Part shown: positions 7,371-15,319 of the stretch, one piece after another
Layout of the letters: every line of letters begins with the position of its first letter
Position numbering within the stretch: the first letter of the stretch is position 1
Assembly (NCBI GenBank): GCA_025928515.1
Contig: JAICJI010000015.1
Location: 1-43,857 of the forward strand
Length of the DNA stretch: 43,857 nt
Reading direction: 5' to 3'
DNA from: Thermoleophilia bacterium
GTDB lineage: Bacteria; Actinomycetota; Thermoleophilia; Gaiellales; Gaiellaceae
The notes under the pieces: model-generated
The model's database searches: none
Seen by the model: only the letters and a program-made list of their open reading frames with translations
Told to the model about the DNA's origin: nothing
Made by a program: the position numbers and the translations under genes

Positions 7371-7877
7371 CTAGAAGCGCTCGTCGTCGGCGACGTCACC
7401 GTTGGCGCCGATGCCCGCGATGACCGACTCCTGCGACCGCTCGTGCAGCCGCTCGCGACCCCGCCGGACGGCGGTGAGGAACCGCTCGAGATTGACCTCG
7501 AGGGAGGCGAGCTGGTTGTCGGCCCAATCCTCCATCTCGAGCTTCATCTCGCGCGCGCCCCGCCGCGCATCGTCGACGATCTCGTCGGCCTGCCGCTCCG
7601 CGATCTTCACGATCTCGGTTTGCGACGCCTCGCGCACCGCCTGCTCCCGCGCCTCGGCGAGAAGCCGGTCGACCTCGCGCTTTGCCTCGGCCAGCATCTC
7701 CTGCCGCTCCTTGACGATCCAACGAGCCTGCTTGATCTCCTCGGGGATCGTGGCCCGCATCTGGTCGAGGATGTCGTAGATCTCCTCGCGGTCGATGCGC
7801 ACCTGGTCGGTGAGCGGGACGGCCTTGGCGTTGTGAACGAGGTCGTCGAGCTTGTCGATCAGAACTAATACGTCCAT
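7371..7877 (-). CDS. SepIVA-like coiled-coil protein (DivIVA-related)
   Basis: A 168-residue soluble protein, mostly alpha-helical coiled coil from about residue 45 to 150, rich in Glu, Arg and Ala. The N-terminus (IDKLDDLVHNAKAVPLTDQV, then EIYDILDQMRATIPEEIKQA) matches the start of mycobacterial SepIVA, a DivIVA-related septation factor. In that lineage the gene also sits close to the rnc/DUF177 region. The likely role is in cell division or envelope growth at the inner membrane. This is inferred from similarity recalled from the family, and the central repeat region is shorter than in mycobacteria. A TACACT hexamer lies just upstream of the ATG, so the mRNA may be leaderless. Confidence 0.7.
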   Translation of the reverse strand: MDVLVLIDKLDDLVHNAKAVPLTDQVRIDREEIYDILDQMRATIPEEIKQARWIVKERQEMLAEAKREVDRLLAEAREQAVREASQTEIVKIAERQADEIVDDARRGAREMKLEMEDWADNQLASLEVNLERFLTAVRRGRERLHERSQESVIAGIGANGDVADDERF

Positions 7878-7920
7878 TGGCTGAGCAGTGTAACCCTCGT
7901 AGCGGCCGATACCGTTGTCG

Positions 7921-8436
7921 TTACTCGCCTGGGCGCTCGGGCGTGCCCGGCCGGCCGTCCGGGAAGAGGTCGGCGAGGCGCCGCGCCACGGGTGCCGGAA
8001 CGAGCGCCGAGACGTCGCCGCCGAAGGCCGCGATCTCCTTCACCCCGCTCGAGGAGACGAAGCTCACCTGCGGGCTCGCCATCACGTAGACGGTCTCCAC
8101 CTCGGGCGCGAGCGTCCGGTTGAGCTGGTTCATCTGGAACTCCCACTCGAAGTCCGAGATCACGCGAAGGCCTTTGACGATCGCCTTCGCTTCCCACTTG
8201 CGCGCGAAGTCGACGACGAGCTCGCGGAAGACGTCGATCTCGACGTTGCCGAGGCCGGAGAGGGCACCGCGCAGGAACTCGACCCGCTCCTCGACCGCGA
8301 ACATCGGCTCCTTGTGCTGCGGCATCCCCACGACGCCGACCACCACGCGGTCGAAGATTCCGGCCGCGCGCGTGATCACGTCGACGTGGCCGTTCGTGAC
8401 GGGGTCGTACGAGCCGGGAGCGATCGCGGTGATCAC
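7921..8436 (-). CDS. coaD: Phosphopantetheine adenylyltransferase
   Basis: CoaD joins ATP and 4'-phosphopantetheine to dephospho-CoA, the fourth step of coenzyme A synthesis. The 171-residue protein opens with ITAIAPGSYDPVTNGHVDVI, which contains the nucleotidyltransferase (T/H)xGH motif. Further family blocks are KGLRVISDFEWEFQMN, LNRTLAPEVETVYV and FVSSSGVKEIA. Start is GTG at 8436, overlapping the rsmD stop as GTGA, so the two are translationally coupled. The rsmD-coaD order is a widespread conserved pair. Confidence 0.97.
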   Translation of the reverse strand: MITAIAPGSYDPVTNGHVDVITRAAGIFDRVVVGVVGMPQHKEPMFAVEERVEFLRGALSGLGNVEIDVFRELVVDFARKWEAKAIVKGLRVISDFEWEFQMNQLNRTLAPEVETVYVMASPQVSFVSSSGVKEIAAFGGDVSALVPAPVARRLADLFPDGRPGTPERPGE

Positions 8437-8975
8437 GTTGAAACGGCCTCGAAGAGGGTGACGCGCGTCTGGCCGTACTTGCGCGTCGTCCGGATCGGCA
8501 GCGGCAGCTCGGGCTCCGTCCGTGCGTCGGTCTCGAGGACGACAAGGCCGCTCGCTGCGAGCAGCGAGGGCAGGTGGCGCGCGAGGCGTGGCTGGATCTC
8601 GGTGAGCATGCCGTAGGGAGGGTCGACCAGCACGAGATCGTACTTCGCGCCCGCCGTCGCCTCCTGCGCGATCGTCCGGAGCACGTCGCCGCGGACGATG
8701 CGTGCGCCTGTCAGGCGCAGGTGGTCGAGGTTGCGCTCGATTGCCCGCAGGGCCTCCGGATCGTGCTCGACGAAGACTGCGCCGGCGGCGCCGCGCGACA
8801 GCGCTTCGATCCCGAGCGCTCCCGATCCCGCGAAGAGATCGAGCACGCGCGCTCCGTCGAGCGGGCCGATCAGGTTGAAGATGTTCTCCCGGACGCGGTC
8901 GGAGGTCGGCCGCGTGTCGAGGCCGTGCGGCGCGGCGAGCTTGTGCCCTTTCCGGCTGCCGGCGATCACGCGCAT
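8433..8975 (-). CDS. rsmD: 16S rRNA (guanine966-N2)-methyltransferase
   Basis: RsmD methylates G966 of 16S rRNA during small subunit assembly, using S-adenosylmethionine. The 180-residue protein begins MRVIAGSRKGHKLAAPHG. It has TRPTSDRVRENIFNLIG, VLDLFAGSGALGIEALSRGA (SAM-binding loop) and LVDPPYGM, the DPPY motif that positions the target amino group. All core motifs are intact and the length is normal. It is coupled to coaD by a four-base overlap and is divergent from the adjacent hydrolase with only 14 bases between starts. Confidence 0.95.
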   Translation of the reverse strand: MRVIAGSRKGHKLAAPHGLDTRPTSDRVRENIFNLIGPLDGARVLDLFAGSGALGIEALSRGAAGAVFVEHDPEALRAIERNLDHLRLTGARIVRGDVLRTIAQEATAGAKYDLVLVDPPYGMLTEIQPRLARHLPSLLAASGLVVLETDARTEPELPLPIRTTRKYGQTRVTLFEAVST

Positions 8976-8989
8976 GGGAGGATCGTCGC

Positions 8990-9616
8990 ATGGCGTCGTT
9001 CTCTCTCGTCCACGGGTCGTGGCACGGCGGCTGGTGCTGGGACCTCGTTCGCGTCGAGCTCGAGGCGCGCGGCCATGTCGTCCATGCGCCGGATCTTCCG
9101 TGCGAGGACGTCGCGGCCGGCGTCGAGGAGTACGCCGCTGCCGTCCCCGGGGCGGACATCGTGGTCGGGCACTCGCTCGGGGGCTTCACGATCCCTTTGG
9201 TCGAGGCGCGCACGCACGTCTTCCTCACCGCGGGCGTCGGCGGCACGGGCGGGCCTGACGTCCTGGCGCCCGGCTTCGGCGACGGCCAGATGGAGGACGA
9301 GCTGGGCCGCTCGTACTACCCCGACCCCGCCGTGGCCGCGGCCGAGCTCCAGTACCCGCCCGAATGCGCAGAGCTGGCGTCGAGGCTCCGCAAGCAGGCT
9401 CCGATCGTGCATGACACGGTCGCCGTCGAGAGCCCCGTCTACATCGTCTGCGCTCGGGACGCCGTGATCCGGCCCGAATGGCAGCGCCACCTCGCCCGGG
9501 ACGTTCTCGGCGTGGAACCGATCGAGCTCGACGCGGGCCACTCGCCGATGCTCGAGCGCCCGCGCGAGCTCGCGGAGCTGCTCGATCAGGCGGCGCGGCG
9601 GAGCTTCTCTACCTGA
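8990..9616 (+). CDS. Alpha/beta hydrolase
   Basis: A 208-residue single-domain hydrolase. The oxyanion-hole segment is VHGSWHGGWCW, the nucleophile elbow is GHSLGG with Ser62, and the catalytic histidine is in DAGHSPMLERP near the end. An acid is probably supplied by VCARDAVI. The pattern resembles small esterases of the plant methylesterase or hydroxynitrile-lyase type, with a short cap. The substrate cannot be deduced. The start ATG lies 14 bases from the divergent rsmD start. The 3' end overlaps the small ORF downstream of recG on the other strand. Confidence 0.85.
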   Translation: MASFSLVHGSWHGGWCWDLVRVELEARGHVVHAPDLPCEDVAAGVEEYAAAVPGADIVVGHSLGGFTIPLVEARTHVFLTAGVGGTGGPDVLAPGFGDGQMEDELGRSYYPDPAVAAAELQYPPECAELASRLRKQAPIVHDTVAVESPVYIVCARDAVIRPEWQRHLARDVLGVEPIELDAGHSPMLERPRELAELLDQAARRSFST

Positions 9617-9711
9617 CGATGCGTCTCGCGGTAGATCCGCTGCAGCCGCTCAGCGTCGGCCGGCCGCGGTGCGGGCCGCCGGCGGCCGAGTAGGCGACGC
9701 AGGAGCTTCAT
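9586..9711 (-). CDS. Tiny basic ORF translationally coupled to recG (41 aa)
   Basis: An ATG overlaps the recG stop as ATGA and opens a 41-codon frame beginning MKLLRRLLGRRRP. It is very Arg-rich, with an amphipathic helix-like second half (DAERLQRIYRETHRQVEKLR). Its end overlaps the convergent hydrolase gene by 31 bases. The coupling and the helix-like composition suggest a real product, but GC-rich DNA easily yields Arg-rich frames. I recognise no family. Conservation of the ATGA overlap in relatives would settle it. Confidence 0.4.
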   Translation of the reverse strand: MKLLRRLLGRRRPAPRPADAERLQRIYRETHRQVEKLRRAA

Positions 9712-11789
9712 GCGAGTGCCTCCGGCTCGACCTCGGCGAAGAGCGCGGCAGCAGCGTCCTGCAGCGGTCCAGGCTCGATTCCCGCCGCCTCCGCGCGAGC
9801 GCGTTCCAGCAGGTCCCGGTCGCGGAGGAGGTGAGCGAAGCGAAGGTCCGAGAGGCCCGACTGCCGCGTGCCGAGCAGTGCGCCGCCGCCGCGCAGCTCG
9901 AGGTCGACCTCGGCGAGCTCGAAGCCGTCGCTCGTCTCACAGAGCGCCTGCAGCCGGGACTGTGCGGATTCCGTCAGCTCCTCCTTCGCGCGCGAGACGA
10001 GCAGGCAATACGACTGCTCGGCGCCGCGACCGACACGGCCGCGCAGCTGGTGCAGCTGCGCGAGACCGAAGCGGTCGGCTTCCTGCACGATCATCACCGT
10101 CGCGTTCGCGACGTCGACGCCCACCTCGATCACGGTCGTCGCGACGAGCACGTCGAGGTCGCACGCCTTGAAGCGGGACATCAGGTCGCGCCGCTCTGCC
10201 GCTTTGAGCCGGCCGTGAAGGCAGCCGACGCGGAACTCGCGCAGCTCGGCCCGCCGCAGCCGCTCGGCCTCCTCCTCCGCCGCCCGCGCGAGCGACGTCT
10301 CGGACGCCTCGATCAGCGGGCAGACGACGTAGGCCTGCCGTCCCTCGCGCAGCAGGCGGGTCAACCTCGTGTACGCCTCGGAGGCCCGATCCTCGGTGAT
10401 CCAGCTCGTGATCACGGGCTTGCGCGAGGCGGGCGGCTTCGCGATCTCGGAGACCTCGAGGTCGCCGTAGACGGTGAGCGCGAGCGTGCGCGGGATCGGC
10501 GTTGCCGTCATGTGCAGGACGTGCGGAGCGCGGCCGGCCGCGAGCGCAGAGCGCTGCTCGACGCCGAAGCGGTGCTGCTCGTCGACGACCGCGACGGCGA
10601 GGTCTCGCAGCTCGAAGCCTTCCTGGATCAGCGCGTGCGTCCCCACGACGACGTCTACACCGAGCGCCGCCTCGCGCTCGCGCTTGCCGGAGGAGCTCGT
10701 GAGGAGTGCGCAGCTGACTCCGAGCTCGAGGCAGAGGTCGGCGATCGTCAAAAAGTGCTGCTCAGCAAGGGTTTCCGTCGGAGCCATGAGCGCGCCCTGA
10801 CGCCCGTTCTCGACCGCGCGCAGCAGCGCGTAGAGCGCGACGACTGTCTTGCCGGAGCCGACGTCGCCCTGCAGCAGACGCTGCATCGGGATCGTGCCCG
10901 CCAGGTCGCCGTCGATCTCGCGGATCGCCTGCTCCTGGTACGGCGTGAGTGCGAATGGCAGCGCCTGGCGATAACGGTGGATGAGCTCGCCCGGCTCACC
11001 CAGCCCCGGAGCGAGGGTTCGCTCGCGTTCGGCCGCGCGCCGCGCGATGCCGACCTGGAGGACGAGCAGCTCCTCGAACGCAAGCCGCTGCCGTCCCGTC
11101 TCCGCCTCGCGGAGATCGCGCGGCCGGTGCACGGCAGCGAGCGCGTCGCGCTTCAACGCCAGGCCTTCGCGCTCACGCAGCGCGGCGGGCAGCGGATCCG
11201 GAACGTGAACAGCGAGCGGGAGTGCCGCGTCGACGACCCGCCGCACCGTCGCGGCGGCGATCTCCTCCGCCGCGGGATAGACCGGAGCGAAGTCGGCCGT
11301 GGCTCGCGCGTCGTCCCCGATGTCGTACGAGCGCGGCTCGAAGCCGAAGCGGCCGAGCTTGCCGCGCAGCCGGATCTCCGTTCCCGGCTTGAGGCGGTCG
11401 GCGAGCCACGGCTGGTTGAACCAGGTGACGCTGACCGTCGCCGTGTCGTCGGCGACCCGCGCGACGATCCGCGTCCGCCGCCGGCCTCGCATGGGGCGCT
11501 TCTCGACGTTGAGAACGCGGCCCGAGACGACGAGCTCCTCCCCCTCGCGGAGCTCCGCGATCGCAACCTCTTCCGCCGCGGTCTCGTAGCGCCGCGGCCG
11601 GTGCTCGAGCACGTCGCGCACGCTGGCGAGCCCGAGCTTCCCGAGCTTCCGCTGCGTCGTCGCGGCGACGCCGGGCAACGAGTCGAGCGCGAGGTCGAGC
11701 CGCTGCGGCCGTAGGGCGCGCGGCGTCGGCGGCCAGACCCCGGGCTGGTCCAGGCTGGCAAAGACCGTCTGTCGACGGGCGCTTGTCAT
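9708..11789 (-). CDS. recG: ATP-dependent DNA helicase RecG
   Basis: RecG is a superfamily 2 helicase that remodels stalled replication forks and Holliday junctions. The 693-residue protein has an N-terminal wedge/OB region (about residues 30-170, including PRRYE and the RTRIVARVADDTATVSVTWF strand block). Helicase lobes follow, with Walker A LLQGDVGSGKTVVA near residue 306, the DEQHRFGVEQR motif, TATPIPRTLAL, and C-terminal blocks GCLHGRLK and LRGRVGRGAEQSYCLL. All ATPase motifs look intact. I chose ATG at 11789 because upstream codons read as low-complexity Arg/Ser/Pro. It lies downstream of degV and is coupled to a tiny ORF. Confidence 0.95.
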   Translation of the reverse strand: MTSARRQTVFASLDQPGVWPPTPRALRPQRLDLALDSLPGVAATTQRKLGKLGLASVRDVLEHRPRRYETAAEEVAIAELREGEELVVSGRVLNVEKRPMRGRRRTRIVARVADDTATVSVTWFNQPWLADRLKPGTEIRLRGKLGRFGFEPRSYDIGDDARATADFAPVYPAAEEIAAATVRRVVDAALPLAVHVPDPLPAALREREGLALKRDALAAVHRPRDLREAETGRQRLAFEELLVLQVGIARRAAERERTLAPGLGEPGELIHRYRQALPFALTPYQEQAIREIDGDLAGTIPMQRLLQGDVGSGKTVVALYALLRAVENGRQGALMAPTETLAEQHFLTIADLCLELGVSCALLTSSSGKREREAALGVDVVVGTHALIQEGFELRDLAVAVVDEQHRFGVEQRSALAAGRAPHVLHMTATPIPRTLALTVYGDLEVSEIAKPPASRKPVITSWITEDRASEAYTRLTRLLREGRQAYVVCPLIEASETSLARAAEEEAERLRRAELREFRVGCLHGRLKAAERRDLMSRFKACDLDVLVATTVIEVGVDVANATVMIVQEADRFGLAQLHQLRGRVGRGAEQSYCLLVSRAKEELTESAQSRLQALCETSDGFELAEVDLELRGGGALLGTRQSGLSDLRFAHLLRDRDLLERARAEAAGIEPGPLQDAAAALFAEVEPEALA

Positions 11790-11835
11790 CGTCCGCGGCA
11801 CCGGGCGCAGGGGAGTATCCCGCGCGGACCGGACG

Positions 11836-12699
11836 TCAGCCGGAGTCCCGGAACCAGAAGAGCGCGAGCGTGCCCGGCCCGGCGTGAGCACCGATCACCG
11901 CGCCCAGGGTGACGACGAGCTCTAGCTCGGCTTGCGGCCGACGGTCGCGCACGAGCGCCTCGAGCTCGGCCGCCCGCTCCGGCGCTGCGGCATGCGCGAT
12001 GCCGAGCCGGAAGCCGGGCTCGTCCCGCGTCTCGGTCTCGAGTGCCGCGGCAAGCTCGGCGAGGGCCTTCCTCTCGCCGCGCACGCGCTTGACGGGGACG
12101 ACCTCGCCGTCCTCGATCGAAAGGATCGGCTTGACCTGCAGCAGCGTGCCCGCGAACGCGGCCGCCTTCCCGATCCGCCCGCCGCGCTGGAGGAACCCAA
12201 GCGTGTCGACCGTGAACAGGAGGCCGCGCTCCCGGCGGTAGCGCTCGACGAGCGTGTCGATCTCCTCGTCGCTCGTGCCATGGTCGAGCCGGCGCTGGAT
12301 CGCGAGCGCGAGCATCGCGATCGAGGCGGAAGCGGTCTCGGTGTCGACAGCGCGCACCCGCCCGTCGCCGAGCTCGGCTGCCGCTGCCTCGGCACTCGCA
12401 AAGGTGCCGGAGACCCGCGCCGAGACGTGCAGCGAGTAGATCCGCTCGTACCCTCCGAGCTCGCGGTAGCAGGCGAGGAAGTCGCCCGGCGTCGGCTGCG
12501 ACGTCGTGGGAAAGACGCTCGTCTCCTGCAGCCGCCGGTAGAACTCCGCGGCGTCGATTTCCACACCGTCGCGCAGGCTCTCGTCGCCGAAGTTGACGTA
12601 AAGGGGAACGACGCGCCAGTTCGGGAAGCGGCCGGCGGCGTTGGGCAGGTCGGCGGTCGAGTCGAGGACGATCGCCGTGTTGTCGGCCGTGAGCCTCAC
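11836..12699 (-). CDS. DegV family protein, probable fatty-acid-binding FakB subunit
   Basis: DegV/FakB proteins bind a fatty acid and present it to the kinase FakA, which makes acyl-phosphate. The 287-residue protein starts IVLDSTADLP, the family opening. It contains VVPLYVNFGDESLRDGVEID, TSQPTPGDF and the HVSARVSGTFASA loop that holds the fatty acid carboxylate. Later come DTLGFLQRGGRIGKAAAFAG and a terminal GAVIGAHAGPGTLALFW block. Start is GTG at 12699, overlapping the receiver-domain stop. The fakA-like gene is two genes upstream in the same run, which supports the functional assignment. Confidence 0.88.
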   Translation of the reverse strand: MRLTADNTAIVLDSTADLPNAAGRFPNWRVVPLYVNFGDESLRDGVEIDAAEFYRRLQETSVFPTTSQPTPGDFLACYRELGGYERIYSLHVSARVSGTFASAEAAAAELGDGRVRAVDTETASASIAMLALAIQRRLDHGTSDEEIDTLVERYRRERGLLFTVDTLGFLQRGGRIGKAAAFAGTLLQVKPILSIEDGEVVPVKRVRGERKALAELAAALETETRDEPGFRLGIAHAAAPERAAELEALVRDRRPQAELELVVTLGAVIGAHAGPGTLALFWFRDSG

Positions 12700-13070
12700 A
12701 CCGCGGCAGCAGCGTGCAGGATCGCCGCCACGATCTCGTCGAGCTCCTGGTCCTTGGCGAGGCAGGCGACCGCGCCCGCCTCGACGAGCGCGACACGTTC
12801 CGCGGCGTCCGCGGACGCCGTCAGCGCCACGACCGCGACATCCGGAAGCGCCTCGACGACCTGCGCCGTCGCCTGGATCCCGTCGAGGACGGGCAGGCGG
12901 TAGTCCATCAGCACGACGTCCGGCCGGTGCTCGAGCGCCGCCGCGACCGCGGCCCCGCCGTCACCGACGGAGGCGACGATCTCGACGTCGTTCCGCATCC
13001 CGAGCAGAAGCTCGAGGGCATCCCGGAAGACCTCGTTGTCCTCGACGAGCAGGATCCGGACCGGGGGCAT
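12696..13070 (-). CDS. Stand-alone response regulator receiver domain
   Basis: A 124-residue protein consisting only of a CheY-like receiver. The acidic pocket is E10-D11 and the phosphoacceptor is Asp56 in VVLMDYRLP. The switch Thr is at about 84 (VALT) and the conserved Lys at 106 (CLAKD). The sequence style resembles NarL-family receivers but there is no DNA-binding domain. No histidine kinase is encoded nearby. It lies 9 bases after fakA and is coupled to degV by a GTGA overlap, so the three are probably made together. Its output partner is unknown. Confidence 0.88.
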   Translation of the reverse strand: MPPVRILLVEDNEVFRDALELLLGMRNDVEIVASVGDGGAAVAAALEHRPDVVLMDYRLPVLDGIQATAQVVEALPDVAVVALTASADAAERVALVEAGAVACLAKDQELDEIVAAILHAAAAV

Positions 13071-13079
13071 CGCGTCAGC

Positions 13080-14696
13080 CTATTCCGCGCCGAGCAGGAG
13101 TTGGTAGTGCGGCTGGCCGCCGTCGTGCACCTCGACCTCCAGCTCCGGATGCGACGACGCGAGCTGCTCCACGAGCCCGTCGAGCGGGGGCGGCTCCGCT
13201 CCGGCGAGGAGGGTCAGGACGGCACGCGGCTCCGCAAGCAGGCGCGCGACCACTTCGATCGCGACGGCGGTGAAATCGTTCCCTCCTGCGACCGGCTCGC
13301 CGTCCGCGAGCCCGAGCCAGTCACCGCTGTTGATCTCGAGCCCGTTCAGGTCGACGTCCCGCGAGGCGCGGGTCACCTCTCCTGTCGCAACAGCCGCGGC
13401 GGCTTCGGTCATCGCCGCGGCGTTCTCGGCGGCGCTGCGCGCTCCGTCGTAGACCACGAGCGCGGCGAGACCGGCGGGAATCGAGTCCGTCGGCACGACC
13501 TCGGCGAGCTGTTCCGACTGCTCGGCCGCGTGCTCGGCGGCGAGACGCACGTTGGAGTTGTTCGGCAGGACGATCGCTTCCTCGGCTGCGAGCCCGTCGA
13601 TCGCCGCGATGAGCTCGGCCGTGGACGGGTTGGCGGTCTGGCCGCCCGACACGACTCGGATCGTCCCGACCGGCTCAGCGAGCGTCTCGAAAAGGAGCCG
13701 GTTCCCCTCCCCCGCGACGACCGCCACGACACCGCACTTCACGGTTACGTCCGCGGCCGGGACGAGCGACAGCCGCCGTTCTCGCTGCTCCTGCTGCTCC
13801 TGCATGTTCGCGATCTCGACGCCCTCGATCGTGCCGGCGGCGGTGCCGAGCGAGAGTGCGGCGCCCGGGTCGTCGGTGTGGACGTGCACCTTCAGCGCGG
13901 TCTCGTCGCCGACCACGACGAGCGAGTCGCCGAGCCGTTCGAGCTGCGCCTCGAGCTCGTCGCGCACGAGCGCGTCCCCCTCGACGACGAACACCGTGCA
14001 ATAGCGGTAGCGGGACGGCTCGAGGTGAATCGCGTCGGCGCTCAGCGGTGCGACGGCTTCGGGTGCGGCGGGCAGCGCCTCGCCCGTGACCACGCCGGCG
14101 AGGCCGCGGAGGAGCTCGACGAGTCCAGCTCCGCCCGCATCGACCACTCCGGCCTCGCGCAGGACGTCGAGCTGCTGGGGCGTGCGCGCGACCGCCCCCT
14201 CCCCGTGATGCACTAGCTCGACGAGGAAGCTGCCGAGAGGCTCGGGCTCGGCCGCCCGCCGCTCAGCCTCCTCCGCGAGCTCGCGGATGACCGAGAGCAT
14301 CGTCCCCTCGACCGGCCGCCGCACCGCGCGATACGCGGCGTCGGAAGCGCCGCGCAACGCGCGCGCAGTCAGCGCCGTGTCGATACCGTCGGTCGACTCC
14401 GCGAGCACGTCGGCGACCCCGCGGACGATCTGGGAGAGGATCACGCCGGAGTTGCCCCGCGCTCCCATGAGCGCCGCCCGCGCGACGGCGTGCGCGAGCG
14501 CCGGCCGGTCCATGGGCTCAGCCGAAGCAAGACCTTCCGCAACCGCGCGCACAGTCAGAGTGAGATTGGTGCCGGTGTCGCCGTCGGGCACCGGATAGAC
14601 GTTGAGGTCGTCGATGCGGCCGCGGCTCGCCTCGAGCGACGCGAGCGCCGCGCCCGCGAGGCTGCAAACGAGCTCGAGATCCGCCTCGGCGCTCAC
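13080..14696 (-). CDS. fakA: DAK2 domain protein, fatty acid kinase FakA-like (YloV family)
   Basis: FakA phosphorylates fatty acids held by FakB (DegV) to acyl-phosphates for phospholipid synthesis. The 538-residue protein has an N-terminal DAK2/DhaL-like ATP-binding domain. Its signature is NVYPVPDGDTGTNLTLTVRA, which supplies Asp residues for magnesium, and LMGARGNSGVILSQIVRG follows. The middle and C-terminal domains contain VDAGGAGLVELLRGL, HVHTDDPGAAL and VLPNNSNVRLAAEHAAE, as expected. Length is normal. It is coupled by overlap to the Asp23-family gene upstream, and is followed by a receiver domain and a FakB-type gene. Confidence 0.9.
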   Translation of the reverse strand: MSAEADLELVCSLAGAALASLEASRGRIDDLNVYPVPDGDTGTNLTLTVRAVAEGLASAEPMDRPALAHAVARAALMGARGNSGVILSQIVRGVADVLAESTDGIDTALTARALRGASDAAYRAVRRPVEGTMLSVIRELAEEAERRAAEPEPLGSFLVELVHHGEGAVARTPQQLDVLREAGVVDAGGAGLVELLRGLAGVVTGEALPAAPEAVAPLSADAIHLEPSRYRYCTVFVVEGDALVRDELEAQLERLGDSLVVVGDETALKVHVHTDDPGAALSLGTAAGTIEGVEIANMQEQQEQRERRLSLVPAADVTVKCGVVAVVAGEGNRLLFETLAEPVGTIRVVSGGQTANPSTAELIAAIDGLAAEEAIVLPNNSNVRLAAEHAAEQSEQLAEVVPTDSIPAGLAALVVYDGARSAAENAAAMTEAAAAVATGEVTRASRDVDLNGLEINSGDWLGLADGEPVAGGNDFTAVAIEVVARLLAEPRAVLTLLAGAEPPPLDGLVEQLASSHPELEVEVHDGGQPHYQLLLGAE

Positions 14697-15046
14697 TTCC
14701 CGCCGGTTCGCACGTCGTCGACGTGCACCTCGACCGCGCGCACGGAGAGCCCCGTCAGGCGCTCGACCTCGTACGCGACGCGATTGCTCACGCTCGAGGC
14801 CACCTCCGCGAGGTTGAGGCCGTACTCGACGACGACGTGGAGATCGACGGTCACCTTGCCGCCGTCACGACCGATCTCGATGCCGCGCGGCCGACGGCGG
14901 GCGCGCGCGAGCTGCCCGCGCAGCGAGCCCTTCATTCCAACCACGCCGTAGCACTCGAGCGCGGTCTCGGCGACGATCTGTGCGATCGCCTCACTCGAGA
15001 TCGTGATCCGGCCGAGCCCCGAAGAAAGCGCGTGTCCCGCCTCCAT
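14693..15046 (-). CDS. Asp23/Gls24 family envelope stress protein
   Basis: A 117-residue protein of the Asp23 (DUF322) family, small proteins linked to alkaline and envelope stress that are commonly encoded just before the fakA homologue. The sequence GRITISSEAIAQIVAETALE, then CYGVVGM and DLHVVVEYGLNLAEVASSV, matches the family core. No membrane segment is present. It is joined to fakA by a four-base overlap. The biochemical function is not known from sequence, but gene order strongly supports the family call. Confidence 0.88.
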   Translation of the reverse strand: MEAGHALSSGLGRITISSEAIAQIVAETALECYGVVGMKGSLRGQLARARRRPRGIEIGRDGGKVTVDLHVVVEYGLNLAEVASSVSNRVAYEVERLTGLSVRAVEVHVDDVRTGGK

Positions 15047-15068
15047 CGCTGGGTTCGACCGTCGACCC

Positions 15069-15088
15069 CTGCGCGCGGTTGCGCGCGA
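15069..15088 (-). other. GC-rich hairpin between rpmB and the Asp23-family gene
   Basis: GCGCGC at 15071-15076 and GCGCGC at 15081-15086 form a six-base perfect stem with a four-base loop, right after the rpmB stop. No U-tract follows on either strand. It may be an attenuating or mRNA-end hairpin separating rpmB from the stress/fakA run, or chance in GC-rich DNA. Confidence 0.25.
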
Positions 15089-15094
15089 TGTGAG

Positions 15095-15286
15095 CTAGAG
15101 CGCCTTCTGGACCTTGCCGGCCTTGAGGCAGCGCGTGCAGACGTACGCCCGCGTCGCCTTCCCGGCGATCAGCACGCGGACGCGCTGGAGGTTCGGGTCG
15201 AAGCGGCGCTTCGTCGCCACCATCGAATGGCTCCGGTGGTTACCGAAGCCGGGCTTCTTGCCACAGACTGCGCAGACCTTGGACAT
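15095..15286 (-). CDS. rpmB: Large ribosomal subunit protein bL28, zinc-binding form
   Basis: This 63-residue basic protein starts [20 protein letters not shown] and carries a second pair in [11 protein letters not shown]. The two CxxC pairs make it the zinc-binding (C+) type of bL28. [12 protein letters not shown] is the family core. It is placed 33 bases after ribH and before the Asp23-family gene on the same strand. Both bL28 and bL32 in this window are zinc forms, and zinc-free paralogues could exist elsewhere in the genome. Confidence 0.97.
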   Translation of the reverse strand: MSKVCAVCGKKPGFGNHRSHSMVATKRRFDPNLQRVRVLIAGKATRAYVCTRCLKAGKVQKAL

Positions 15287-15319
15287 CGGCGGCCCAGGAT
15301 AGCCGACGCCGCGTAGCCG

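Noticed and set aside
9669-11714. A very long open frame antisense to recG (about 680 codons), and similar ones antisense to priA (23.3-25.4 kb), der/gpsA (29.7-32.1 kb) and the secreted enzyme (37.0-39.0 kb)
   Set aside because: They are mirror frames of well-identified genes. In GC-rich DNA such frames stay open by chance, and their translations are Arg/Ala/Asp-rich without domains.
15095-15286. Zinc-type L28 and L32 as an unusual pair
   Set aside because: Cys-containing forms of both proteins are common. Without seeing zinc-free paralogues elsewhere there is nothing unusual to report.
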